This document shows, piece by piece, positions 52,277-64,000 of a stretch of 64,000 nt of DNA; the first letter of the stretch is position 1, and each line of letters starts with the position of its first letter. The position numbers and the translations under genes were made by a program. Under the pieces are notes generated by a model. That model did no database searches. It was given only the letters and a program-made list of their open reading frames with translations, and was not told the DNA's origin. Source of the stretch: Selaginella moellendorffii (taxonomy: Eukaryota; Streptophyta; Lycopodiopsida; Selaginellales; Selaginellaceae); the NCBI RefSeq assembly GCF_000143415.4, contig NW_003314278.1:974499-1038498 (forward strand), in the 5' to 3' direction.

Positions 52277-55200
52277 AAGGCCAGGAGAATGAATCAGGTT
52301 GTCCGTAGGTTCCCAAGTGTGTTCCTTAGGTCCGTAACCCTTTCAGTCTACCAGATAGTAGAGTTTAGACTGTGAGACCTTGGAATCAAGGATGTCTTGA
52401 ACCTCATACTCAGACCCATCTTTGAGCTGCACTGGTGGAGGTGGAGGAATGACTCGATTTGGAATAGGACTGGGAATATAAGGCTCAAGGAGAGAGGAGT
52501 GAAAAACGAGGTGAATTTGATATGAGGAAGAAGATGATAAGTGATAGGATTAATGATGGCAATGATAGGGAAAGGACTGAGGCATTTGAAATCATGTTTG
52601 GGACAGGCCTAGTGGTGGAGATATTTCGCCTGAGGAGCCAGACTTTATCCCCGATATTGTAAGGGGGACAATCCTGACGATGGACATTGGCAAATGTTTT
52701 ATGAGATTCCTGAGCACGATGGAGGTGGAAGGAAATGGAGTTGTGGATTTCCTGGAGGTTGGAGACAAATGCCTCAGAGCAGGGATTTGACCGAGAAGAT
52801 TTGGATGGAGAAGGAAGTGAGAGATTGAATTGGGGATTTTGGCCAGAGTTTGCAAAGCAGGAGGAAACTTGAAGGGAGGAGTGAACAGAGTTGTTATAGG
52901 AGAACTCAGCAAGGGGAAGGATATCGAACCAGTCATCTTGATGATAGTTGATGAAGCACCTTAGGAATTGTTCCAATGTCTGAATCGTTCACTCGGATTG
53001 TCCATCAGTTTGAGGATGATATGCCGCCTATGAAGTCGGAAAATTTCCGTGAATACCAGTTTTGCCATGTTCTCGCACGAAAACTCCTTGGTACACGGCA
53101 GGAAGTGCGCCATCTTTGTGAAGCGATCCACCACGACTAAAATGCTATTGAAGCCTCCAGAACTCGAAAGATCACTCAAGAAATCCATGGAGATGGATTC
53201 CCAAGGACCTAAAGGGACCGGAAGGGAACGAAGCAAACCTGAAGGAAGGTGGCAAGGTACCTTATTCCAAGTGCAAGTGTCACAGCAGGTAACAAAAGCT
53301 TTGATGTAGTCGTCCATGTGAGGCCACTAAGAGTCCCATGCAACCAACTCATAGGTTTTCGCAATGCCAAAGTGACCAGCAGTTTGGCTATCGTGGCACG
53401 CCATCAGGACCAACCTTTGAGCATCACCTTTAGGAATGTAAAGCTGCTCCCCACAGTACAACAAGCCATCTAAGAACTCGAACTCATCAAATCGCCGGCA
53501 GTTGGGAGTCACTAGGTGTTCAGCCTGAAGATGGGGGAAAATTTCGCTAGCAAGGTCGTCAGATTGAAGATCATTTCTTATTGCATCCATCAAGGAGGAA
53601 TTCTGAGGGGCTAGGGAAATTGCCATAACTTGAAGCCAATCAGGACTGAGGATAACCTGATCCTGTTGATCGAAGGTAGGATTACCAGGCTTGAGACTGA
53701 GATAGGAGCGCCTTGAAAGAGCATCAGGAAGGCCTTGAAGCTTTCTAGGTCTGTATTTGATAACAAAGTCAAACCGACTCATAAATTGTGCCCACCTTGC
53801 TTGACGACAGCTCAAAACTCGAAAAGTGGCAAAGTACTTGAGATTTTTGTGATCCATTCAGACCGTTGTTTGATGGCTTGCCCCCTCCAAGAAATGACGC
53901 CACTCTCCAAAGGAATCCACAATGGCAAGCAGCTCCTTGTCGTGGATTTCATAATTGATCTCCGCAGGCTGGAATTTCCGAGAATGGAAAGCGACCGGAT
54001 GAAATTCCTGATCCGCTCCGAGTTGAGACAACACAACACCGATGGCAAAGTCGGAGGCGTCTGCCTTGATGAAGAAAGGTTGTGAGGGATCAGAATGGAT
54101 CAAGACGGGAGCAAAACTAAAGGCTACCTTGAGTGTGTTGAAGGCTTGCTGGGCAGCAGTAGACCAAGAGAAGGGAACATCCTTGCGAGTGAAATGCATG
54201 AGAGGAAGGACAATGTCAAAGTAGTGTTCAATGAATTTGCGGTAGAAGTTGGTGAAGCCAAGGAAAACCTGAACGTTCGACATTGATTGTGGAGGCTCCC
54301 ATTCGAGAATAGTCTTGACTTTGGCAGAATCCATCATGATACCCTCAGGAGTGACAATGTATCCAAGGAACTCCACAGACTCCTGATCAAAGGAACATTT
54401 CTCAAACTTCATGTATAGGCCATCTTCCTGCAGCTTCGCCAGCACCTTGCGCACATGCTCATTGTGCTCCTCTTGAGTTGTTGAGTAGATGAGGATGTCA
54501 TCGAGGTAAATGATCACCATCTGATCAAGAAACTCCCGAAAGACGTCGTTCGCCATGTGTTAGAAAACTGCTAGAGCATTTGTCAAGCCAAATGGCATGA
54601 TAGTGTACTCGAAGTGGCCATAGCGGGTTCGGAACATAGTCTTTCATTCATCGCCAGGCCAAATCCGGATCAGGTTGTATGCTCCATGGAGTTCGATCTT
54701 GGTGAAGAAGCGGGCACCGCCGAGGTGTTCCAACATGTCCAAAATCAGGGGCAGTGGATAACGGTTCTGAATAGTCACCTTGTTCAAACCCTAGTAGTTG
54801 ATGACTAGCCGCAAACTCCCATCCTTCTTCTTGGCAAAGAAGATAGGTGCTCTAGCTGGGGACTGCGAATGCTAATTGTACCCTGAGGCAAGGTTCTCAT
54901 CCACGTACTCTTTGAGGGCCTTAAGCTCGGACGAGGATAACCCATAGATAGGCCCCCACAGAGGTGACGCTCCTTCTTGTAAATCAATGGGATAGTTGTA
55001 AGGTTAATGAATAGGCAGTACACTAACTTTTTTTTTGTCAAACACATCCCCAAAATCATAATACTTCTCAGGAAGACTGACAGGAGAAACATGCAAAGAA
55101 AAAAGGAAAATAGATTCTTTATGAAGGAGTTCTTTCATAGTGATTGTGGAGATAGGAGAAGGTGTATGACTAAATGGAACGATGAGATGAGGATACTATC

Positions 55201-55790
55201 CAATGTAAGATGGAAGAGAGGGAAAAGAAGAGGGTGAAAACTTCTTAGAGTCAGGAACAGAACCCCGATTTGAGTTTAGGGAACTTTTCCTGATTTAGAC
55301 TCGATGAACAGCAGGGGAATCCATGGGAGATAGTGACATGGAAAAGATGAGCTGGAATTCCTTTTCAATAGATCTGAGGCTGGTGTAGTTGGAACCAAGG
55401 AAAGTCGAGCACCACAGAGGAGGACTTGTTGTTGATGATGTTGAAGGCGATATCGGTGACGGTGGACCCGATGTGTACTCAAATGGGCAACATTTCCCTA
55501 AGTCCAGAAGATGGAGACACAAAATGCCCGCCGATGCCTTCAACCCTCAGATCCTGTATGGTAGGAGAAAGAGGAACATGATGTTGGGTAGCAAAGTCCG
55601 TGTCCATGAAGCAGGAAGTTGCACCCGAGTCCAGTAGCACCAAAGCCTTGAGTTTTGATTGTCCAGTGAAGGAAAGGAGAGATGGGATGCAGAAATTGCG
55701 GGAATTGGTGGTGGCTTTAATGAAAGATGGTGAGGAGCTTGATAAAGAAGAAAAATGATTTTTATTTGGGGAGTCATAACAGACAGCTCC
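52277..55790 (-). pseudogene. Decayed chromovirus E pol: protease to chromodomain
   Basis: Minus strand, 5' to 3'. Aspartic protease with LLDSGATSCF near 55640. RT from about 54950 with YLDDILIYS near 54500. RNase H with KADASDFAIG near 54060. Integrase from about 53850 (DALSRRSY, HDSQTAGHFG, CCDTC, SMDFL, VVVDRFTKMAHF) to about 52600. Chromodomain YYLV followed by KGYGPKEHTWEP at 52360-52290. Stops and frameshifts occur, for example near 54557, 53327 and 52340. Gag and the 5' LTR are not seen. The 3' end is displaced to 38766-38913 by the composite. Confidence 0.88.
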
Positions 55791-58700
55791 TACTCTGTTT
55801 GGACAGGGTCGTTTCCCGATTGCAACAGAGGTGGACCTTGAGGTAGAGTGAACTCAAGCTCACATCCTTCAGCATCAGCTAGCACGTATGCTCTGCCTCC
55901 GATGTGTTGTTGGACAAAGTAGTGGCCGGTCCAGTGAGGGGAGAACTTCAAAGGTGGTGTCAACTACTTAAGTAGAACAAGGTCACCAGCCACAAATGGT
56001 TTGGTAGATTGTTGGTGATTGATGACTGACTTGATCTTCTGCTTGCCTCGGAGATGTTTAGTTGTGGATTGTCATTGTTCTTCCAAGGCAAGAACGTCCA
56101 AGTCACAAGCATGAAGCTTGTCCTCATTGCTAAGTTACATCGCTGAATCCAGGTACACTACAATGTCCTGTAATGCTGCTAGGACCACAAAGGAAGTAGT
56201 GTTAGCAACCAAGAACTTGCTCGGATCCATCACACGCTTCTGCCGCATATGAAAAGTTGGCTGGAACTCTTGGATGGTCATAATCCAAGATAAAGTACTT
56301 GGACTGTGAACCGGTCACTATAAAAGAAAGGTCAGCACATTAAAGTAGATGTGGAAATGGATATAGGCTCCAGCGAGAAAGTGACGAAATCACTCCAAGG
56401 TGTAAACAACAACCACTACTTCTTTTTCCGCATCCACGTACTTCTTCTCAGTTTCCTTGAACAAATGTGAGGCATAGTATGTTGCATGTGGTAGCTTGCC
56501 AAGCTGTGAACATTGGCAAAGGCATACTCCAAAAGCCTCTGTACCCATTGTGATATAAATGTCAAAAGGAAGTTGTTGTTCTAGTGGTTGGAGTACCGGG
56601 ACCGTGCAGAGTGACTGCTTCAGTGACACAAAGGCTTGTTGCTGGGACTCACCCCAGAGAATGGAACATTGTGTTGTAGCAGAGCTATTAGGGGCCATGA
56701 ACGTGCATCATAATTGTGGAGGAAACAGCGAAAGAAACCCGTTTGCCTGAGGAAGCTGCAAAGTTGCTTCACGTTGGTTGGTGGGTTCCGATCCAGAATC
56801 TCCTAAGCCTTGCCTACCTGGGGCTTGATCCCATCTTGTGAGACATCAAAGCTCAGCAACCAGTCTTCAGTCACCCCGAATTTACACTTTGCCGGGTTCA
56901 ATGAAAACCTATGTTGTCGGCAGTGAGTGAAGATCTACTCCAAGTGCACAAGGTGGTGCTCAAAGGAGTTAGAGATCATGCACAGATCATCCATAGGCAC
57001 CCTCAAGGTGCCTCCAATCAAGTCATGAAAGGCGTGGGTCATAAAGCGCTAAAAAGTAGCTCCGGCATTACACAAGCCAAACAGGAAGACGTTGAAAGTG
57101 AAGACACCCCAAGGTGTCCAGAAGGCTGTAAGATCTCAATGATCGGGATGAATGAAAATCTGGTTGTACCCTGAAAAGCTGTCCATGAAAGAGTAGTAAT
57201 GGTGTCCAGCCATCTCATTCACAATCGCATCGATAAATGGAGTCGGAAAGTGATCTTTCGCAGTTGCCTTATTCAAGTCTCGAAAGTCAATGCAGAGGCG
57301 GAGTTTTCCATTTGCCTTGTGTGCAGGGACGAGATTGGCCACCCACTATGAGCTCTCCAAAAGGTAAATAAAGCGGGCTGCCAGAAGTTGCTCAATCTCC
57401 AACTTCATCTCTAAGTGAGCTATCGGGCTGAAACGTCGCATCTTTTGACGGACTGGTTTGGCTGACTCTGAAAGCACAATACTATGCATGATTGTGGCCA
57501 TGGGAACTCCTTGAAGCTGGTTGTAGTCCCAAGCAAACACATCCTTGAAACAATAGAGGAGTTGCAAGAGCTTTGCTGTGTTTGTTGAAGTAAGTGATGT
57601 GGCAATAAAGACTAGGTCCTTGTCATCACCTAGGAAAATAGCATGAACCCTGGAGTCTAGAGAAACCTTGGGCTCATGGGGCTCATCTATCTTAGATTCC
57701 TCCCTAACTTTGGGAACTAAAGTGCAGGGAGTGCCTTTTGCCTCTCGCATCATGGTGATTGCTTGATATGATAACCTGTCTGCCCAAAAGTTTTCTTCAC
57801 GAGGGACACTTTGAAAAATCACCTGAGAGAACTTATCTTTTAGGTTGACCATCCGCTGCCATAGCTCTTTCAAGTTCTCTTTGCGGACTTGGTATTCTCC
57901 AATAAGTTGGCATATGATGAGTTGTGCATCTCCAACGAAAGTGACTTGCCTAAATTTGAGATCTGTGGCCAACTTCATGGCACTGATAGCTGCCAAGTAC
58001 TTTGCTTCATTAGCTAATGTTGCTGGCAAAGTGATAGAGAGGTCGGCTACTTTGTTCTCTACAGAATCAATCATCCAAACTCCAATGCCGGCAACCTGGT
58101 TTTGGGGTAGAAAGCACCGTCAAAATAAGCTGTAATCATAGGAGTGTCCTCTTCTTCAAATAAAGATGTTGGGGACACCACATCTGGCAAAACCGTCTTT
58201 AGCAAGTCTAGCAAGAACATTGTTGTTGGATCTAGAGTCTTCATCTGTTGTTCTCTTTGCTTCTGATGCTCTGAGAGCTCAATGTCCAATGCAAGGACTA
58301 TAGCCAAGTACTCTGCAAGTGAAGGAAGATCCTCCACCGAAGTCAAGTCCAAGTTTTGTGCTAAAGTTTCAGTGTAATACACTTGGGCCTACCGGGAGCT
58401 CCACAGTAGGAAATTTTGAACTCAAAGAGCTATAACTTGCATGCAGCACGTTTGACTGGCTTGATTCTTTCTGCCAATTGTGTGTCTGGATGTCATCTTC
58501 TATCTCCAAGAAACAGCATGACAAAATATGCTCGGAGTCATCAGCTACCGCAATTTTAGTAGGAAAATGCTTGCTGTGTGACACCTCAGATAGTTGCTAA
58601 GGAGGATTGAGCTCGGCTGTGTCCTGTGAAAGATGGGTCTGGTCTAGAGTGACTATGTCCTTAAGCTCCATAAGAGAGAGTTAGTCCCATGCAATCGAGA

Positions 58701-60400
58701 AGCCCTTCCTCTATCAAGAAACACTCCAAAAAGCTAGATATGGGAGCCCATACTCTATAAGCCCTGCCATCAAATAAAGAGGGCATGGCTAGAAGCTCGG
58801 CTTTACTCTCAAATAAAGAGAGTGAAGCTAAGAGATGTCTCAAGTTATCTGACTCACCTCCAACCATGTCAATCGCATTGTATGAGAAAGCATCTATCAT
58901 ATAGATGGTCGACTCCACCGCCAACTCAGGAAAAACCTCTATGAGCTCAAAAGGGAAGTGTGGTGTGGAGGCCATCTTAGTCTGAGCCTATTAGACTTGC
59001 TGAGAAAGAGCTCTGCCGTGGTTGTTGAGAAAGGTGGTGCTATGGGTTCCATTGCTAATTTCCATCTTGCCTTGTGGACTGTCAATGGTGCAATGGGCTG
59101 TGACTTGCCATGAGCGGCCAAGGATGATAGAGTCCTTCAAAGGGGATGTTCCAAGACGTTGGTAGTCAACCATGAGGAAATCTATCTCAGAAATAACACC
59201 CTGCACTGAGACCTTGACACCACAGCAAATGCCTGCGGAGGAACGGTGTGGTTGGTGAAGGTTTTGAGCACGATGGAGGAGCTTTCAATGATCTGTAGCT
59301 GTGTTGAAAGGGCAGCTTTGAGAGAGATAATGTTGTTTCCAGAACCGGAGTCAACCAAAGCATCCATTCTACAAGAGGAAGTACCGATCTGCATCGGGAT
59401 GAAGAATGGACCAGGATGTCGACAATGTGCACCTCTTGAGGAGTCCTCTTGAGAGTGCTCTCTAGTGTTCCTGACCATGCAAACTCCTCTAAACGCTGGC
59501 CGAATCCTGGGACAAGACACAACATGTCTCGGAGCGAAAAGGTGACGGGAGTGTCAACTAGCTGTTGAAGAACCAGCTCCAGAACAGAAATAGTTGTTGG
59601 TGAGATCTCAAGAGGAGAAGAGAATAGTGACTTGAAGGGGAGCTTACAAGCCACCATCTTTGTCAGTGGATCTGGTGCCAATAGAGATTCACTCTCAACC
59701 GACGCTGGGGGATCCATGGGAGGTTGAGTGGTTGCCTTCTTCTTTGCTTGGGCTCGAGTGGCTGCGGTTTGCTGCTATTGCTTATAGAGTTCCTCAGCTA
59801 CCAAAATCATGTTGACGGATGAGGCGGGTGCCTTGCCTTTGCTTGACGAAGGGGCTACCTCAATTGCTTGTCGCTCCAACTACTCCTAATATGTCTCTAG
59901 ACCTTGAGACGATGTGGAATTATCAGTGAAGGGATGTTGGACACATTGAGAAGATGGAGGCCGAAGCTTTGGGTGAAGCTTGAAGCAGTGCTGCGTGTTG
60001 TGTGTATTCGTCTCGCAGTGAGTGCACCGACGGGACTTAAATCTACGTTCCCAAGTTGTAGCGGCCACTTTCCTGGACTCCACCAGCTCCTGGAGCAGTT
60101 TGTCATGGTGTGATTGTTGATGAAGAATGATCTCCTTCAGCTGCCACATCTCATTAGCAAAGTTCTCAATATCTGGAGGTGTATGCTCAATAGCGACAAG
60201 CTTTGGTGTGGACAAGTGAACAATTGCACAAGGTGACTCTGACGGGGTGATGGCTTGGTCGAAATCAACTCTAGCAATCCTCAGGTTGACAAGAAGCTCT
60301 CTTTCCAACTTTGTAGCAGATAAAAAGGCCTCATGGCAAGACTTGAATGTCTTTTTAAGAAGTTTCCGCTGCAAGTTCCCCACACATTCACAACCACTCT
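55791..60400 (-). pseudogene. Element F: decayed Ty3/gypsy with RNase H upstream of RT
   Basis: Minus strand, 5' to 3'. A gag tail (60383-59886) with knuckle CTHCETNTHNTQHC. Protease with DSGSGNNIISL near 59350 and LGRSW near 59120. An RNase H-like domain at about 58135-57740 (AYFDGAF, NEAKYLAAISAM, FVGDAQLI, ADRLSYQ). RT follows from 57600 (FAWDYNQLQGV, LEIEQLLAARFI, KLRLCIDFRDLN, DSFSGYNQI), then degraded RT, Ty3-type RNase H (YITMGTEAFGVCLCQ, ASHLF) to 56390, and an integrase tail (HLRGKQKI, FSPHWTGHYFVQQ) to 55800. The integrase core is missing. Extra plant-type RNase H domains are known in the Tat lineage, normally between RNase H and integrase. Many stops; inactive. Confidence 0.8.
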
Positions 60401-61900
60401 CACCTCAAATGCTTCATCTGGTGAGGTGTTCCACTTCTCTTCTTTTTCTTTTTCTTTTTCTTCTTTTCTTTCACTTTACTTTCATGGCTTTTTTTTTTCT
60501 TACTTTCAGGGGGTGTTGCTCCATTGGACCATGGCCCATGCCTTGAATTTCATGCTCAAGCTGCATTGCCGTTTGTATGGAGGTTTCTCGCTTGCCTCAA
60601 TCTATGTTCTAGGTTCTTTGGCCCTTCCCTTACCATTACTACACCCCACACATTCCCCCCCCACCCATTCCATATCATCTACGTTCACAGTTCCATCACC
60701 AATCACTTCTACCAGTGTTGCCCACACTTATCTCTAGATGCCCGTCTTGCATCTTTCATTCTTTCACCATCATTCACATCTCTATTTGAGGTCACATTTA
60801 CACCATACCACAGACACACATACATGCACCAGTAGCAAAAGACACTACGTCATTTGGTCTTGCCATTTCCGAGATATCCTTACGACCATTTGTTGACGAG
60901 GCACTAGCTTTTCTGGAGCAACTTTCTCCCAACCGGGTGAACCTATTCACTCAAGGCACCTAGGTGAATCTTTAGGCAAGGCCACAAAAGCTGAAGCCAC
61001 TTTCTTTTGCTCCAGCACTTAGTGACCACATGCCACCTTCTTTTACTGGCAACCTAGTGACCACGCTGTCCTTTTCAACTACTGCCTTCTTTAGTTACTC
61101 TTATTTCAAAGATGGCCACCTTCTCAGAGTGCCACCACCATCTCAGCACTCCACCATATCGGTGCTAGAGCAGGCACAGGAGTAGGAGCGAGAGTAAGTG
61201 GTTACCGGTTACAAGTCCCTAGTTACTGGTTATTAGTTACTAGTTACTGGTTACTGACTACTCCGAGAGGTCAGCGCTTACTCTACAGGCCAACAGTTAT
61301 AAATGGCCACCTTTTTAGAGTGCTACCACCATCTCGGCACTCCAACATACCACTTCATCTTTCATCATTTCCAAACTTACCACCCTTGGGCAACGCATCC
61401 CCTGTTCTACCTCTCTTTCTTTCTCGATTTTGGCCAATCCTTGGAGTATACCGAAAGTCTTCTAGAGGCTGCATTTTCATATTACACTTTCCTGAGCTAA
61501 AATCTAGGTACGGGTTAAGTTCTTTGGGTACTCACTCTTTTTCCTCTATTTTCCTCCTCTTTTCAGACTTTTTTTGCACTTTTTCTTGAACTTCAGGGTC
61601 CAGTTTGACTACAAGGTTTCCCACCGGGTTTTCCTCCCTATCTCCAAACTTCACATCTACCTCTTTTCTTTCTTTTCCACTTTGTTTTCTAGAGTTTCTA
61701 CTATTTCACGCAGCTACCAGCACTTGGCATCAGTAGTAGAGGTGCACTCTACACTCTTCGGAGGGTTCTCGCGCATCTAGAGCCAGCATGATCCATTGTG
61801 GTCGCATGTTAGGGCATGGCCACCGAGAGAGTGAGAGAGACAAAAGGAATATTCTAGTCCTTAGAATATTCTTCATCTTCCTTGTATAAAAATCCTTGCC
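60401..61900. other. Pyrimidine-rich region without a recognised gene
   Basis: Long C/T tracts (for example 60435-60500) keep plus-strand frames open but with low complexity. A roughly 50-bp direct repeat, GGCCACCTTCTCAGAGTGCC, is at 61113 and again near 61303, and a TAGTTACTGGTTAC micro-repeat lies at 61210-61258. It could be the untranslated 5' part or LTR of element F, but I could not pair LTRs. Confidence 0.4.
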
Positions 61901-61911
61901 CCACAAAGGGA

Positions 61912-61938
61912 GGGGGGGGGGGGGGGGGGGGGGGGGGG
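61912..61938 (+). repeat. 27-base G homopolymer
   Basis: Uninterrupted G run. Length is likely unreliable in assembly. Confidence 0.9.
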
Positions 61939-62024
61939 CATTTTGCAGTGAGCATTGAAGCATTTCTCGTGTTTGAGCAAGCGTTGAGGGAGGCGCCCCT
62001 CCTTCCCCCAACAGGGGTTGGACC

Positions 62025-62870
62025 CCAATGGAGCTAATTTGGCCAGGAAAGATTAGTTTGGCTCAGGAAGGTTATACCCAGCTGTTGGGTGATGAAATAA
62101 CCACTAGGAAGTCCAAAGTTAGAGTGAATACAGATCGATAAGCAGAGTAACTTAGTGAAGTGTTTAAGAGCCTACTCTAGTTCCTCTAAGAGATCAAATG
62201 GTCGATGCTCCCAGTCCAAGTGTGGGTGGCACTACCTACTTGGATACCTGGTGTGGCTCAATGGAACCTCGCTCTAAGCCCATGGCTAAAGCACCCAAAG
62301 GTAGAAGGTGGGGAGAGTACCTATGAGGCTCACGTATGGCCATAGTGTTCCGAAATGTTGTCCCAAAGTCCCGGACTGTGGAAAGGAAGAGGAGTAGTCC
62401 TTTGGTGTGGCAACCAAGGATACGGTCACGCGGTGAGGAAGTCCTAGAAAATAGTGGGACTTGGTGGTCAGGCTTGTGGGCTTTGATCCAATGGCAATAC
62501 TGGCGAACACAGCCATGAACAGAAAGGGACTTGGTGGGGACCAAAAAAGGGATATTGGGGAAAGTTGTTCCCCATGTCTGTAGGCATCCTAAGGATGCTA
62601 AAGAGTGGATATAGAATGATCACTCATGGACAGACAAACTAGTCTTTAAGAGATGGGACTGTGATGTAGGTGGTGTTGGACCACTGGTGTGACCAAGGTG
62701 AGTGGGCATGGCCTTAGCATAACAGGCTGATATGTCAGTGGTACCTTGGGGTGTCAGTCATGGGATTGGACATGTGGAGCACTTGGACCAAGTGCAAAGG
62801 TTGAGTGGCATGGATGCCATTCTCGAGGTTAGCAAGCCTAAGGTCCTGAATAGGATTAACACAATCTTAT
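62025..62870 (+). repeat. Old D-family LTR fragment
   Basis: Collinear with about 40345-41200 of the element D LTR (GGCCAGGAAAG, GTGTGGGTGGCACTACC, CCGAAATGTTGTCCCAAAG, GTGGAGCACTTGGACC), with many transitions and small indels. It lacks the tandem array and the LTR end. Confidence 0.85.
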
Positions 62871-63350
62871 GTATTGGTATTTGTATTGCTATGTTGTACT
62901 CAGCTAAGTAAATTTGACCAGTCTTTAACAAGGTCATTGCTCGCCAACTTTAGGATTGAACATGAGTGCATACTATGGCTACTCTTTTTACGAGTCCTTA
63001 CTGTGTTAAATTGTTGTAAAGTAATTGTGGCCTACCTCTAATTATGTTGTATAAAGTTGTGTGCATCCTCACTATGAACGTCTGCGTTCTCTAGTCGATG
63101 GTGATGTTCAAAAAGTCTGAGCTGAGTAGTGGTTGTATTCTAAGTGTTGTCCTCAAGGTTATTGTTGATACAGGTTTCTAGATTCTTGATTCTTGTATTT
63201 TTTATCTTTGATCACTGTCCATGCTTTGATTAACTATTGTTTTTATTCCCCATTGTCCCCAAAAGACCTCCACTTATTAAATCCTTAGTATTTGATTTCT
63301 ATTTGCTTGGTTGCTTCTTAATAGTTTATCTAATAAATGTATATTTTCAT
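62871..63350. other. AT-rich, no gene seen
   Basis: No frame over 60 codons, no RNA gene and no repeat partner noted. Confidence 0.5.
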
Positions 63351-63352
63351 TT

Positions 63353-63640
63353 TCAATAATGTGAAGAAGAAATGCAAGTGCTCATTAGTATGGTAGATGG
63401 TATACTATTACCAAAAAGAGTTTGGGATAGTTTCCATTGAACTAGACTACCTATTTCCAACTTACTTGAAACATCAACAAAAGAAGAGATTGAGATTCTA
63501 ATATAATCCCACCCTAAAGTTATGTTGTGTAGAGCATCTTGAGGGTCTACAACAATAACTAGTTCCTCAGCCACAACTGCATGTATAGCATCCACTATCT
63601 TCACAAGAGCTTTATACCATATACTGCAAGCATTTATATC
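63353..63640 (-). pseudogene. Diverged copy of the N-terminal module of the 28-kb gene
   Basis: Minus-strand frame with ELVIVVDPQDALHNITLGWDYI and GSLVQWKLS aligns with LAIVVDPRDAVANQELGWDDI and GSIVRWKLR in the 26985-28180 protein, with the same spacing. No cysteine cluster follows. The stretch from 63641 to 64000 is AT-rich and may hold more of it, but I see no clear frame. Confidence 0.55.
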
Positions 63641-64000
63641 TATAAAAGAACAACTAGAATTAGGGATATTCTTGCCTTTGGAAATATTTTTACTCTATCT
63701 TCTATGGAATAACATCTTCACCATTATTCCTCTATGTTCCAATTATATTTCCCTAAAAGATTTTGCTAGGACATATCTCTATTGGAAACATCAGTTGATT
63801 CTACTTCTATATAGAAAACCCACTAACATCCAGAGTAATTCGAGTTAAACATCTTAATAATGCAAAGTAAAACACATCTAACTCTTAAAGAAGCACAGTG
63901 ACAAATGGAAGTAGCATCTAAAGATTCTATTCTTCCCTTTGCAATTTATTCTCCATTATCCCAAACAATCTCTATTACATCTCCTTTAACAACTTGAGAA

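Noticed and set aside
60333-60737. 134-codon plus-strand frame after the element F gag
   Set aside because: Runs through a CTTTT-rich tract, has low complexity and no motif, and lies antisense to gag at its start.

Overview
This window is repeat-dense plant nuclear DNA. It is built almost entirely from layered retrotransposons, with no clearly recognisable housekeeping gene, rRNA gene or tRNA gene. Plant (streptophyte) origin is suggested by chromodomain Ty3/gypsy elements primed by initiator-Met tRNA, a plant-type LINE, Cassandra-like elements whose LTRs carry a 5S rRNA-like promoter, a miniature LTR element (TRIM) and interstitial TTTAGGG telomere repeats. Two apparent introns of only 47 and 52 bp fit a lineage with very short introns, such as a lycophyte. 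That placement is a guess.

Layout. 1-17,560: an old minus-strand LINE is split by two young copies of one chromovirus family. Copy A (558-7128, plus, TSD CTGCT) has lost 960 bp from RNase H to integrase. Copy B (9078-16607, minus, TSD GATCC) looks complete: removing two short introns gives a single 1557-codon gag-pol-chromodomain reading frame. 17,560-26,400: decayed Ty3/gypsy pieces, three copies of one LTR family, a Cassandra-like solo LTR, a TRIM, a LINE zinc-finger remnant and a 97-bp-arm hairpin. 26,400-32,350: the least transposon-like part, with two unidentified coding regions on opposite strands, a 22-bp palindrome used about ten times, an imperfect 1-kb duplication and a 100-N gap. 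32,351-38,168: an LTR element that encodes a gag with two zinc knuckles plus an upstream cysteine-rich frame, and no pol. 38,405-60,400: a decayed chromovirus E (LTR at 38,405, pol resuming at 52,277) is split by a 13.4-kb composite (38,914-52,276, TSD AAGGC). The composite has Cassandra-like ends, a chromovirus pol and LTR in its middle, and a 7.8-kb non-coding element D (TSD CTTGG) inside that LTR. E is followed by element F, whose extra RNase H domain lies upstream of RT. 60,400-64,000: pyrimidine-rich and AT-rich sequence, a D-family LTR fragment and a diverged relative of the 28-kb coding region.

How the parts relate. Copies A, B and C supply gag, protease, RT/RNase H, integrase and chromodomain. 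Element D has none of these but keeps the same primer site, polypurine tract, pre-PPT stem-loop, tRNA-like 3' segment and parts of the LTR, so it looks like a non-autonomous satellite of that family. The Cassandra-like elements use the same primer site, and one junction in the composite lies exactly at the shared primer site, which suggests template exchange between the families during reverse transcription.
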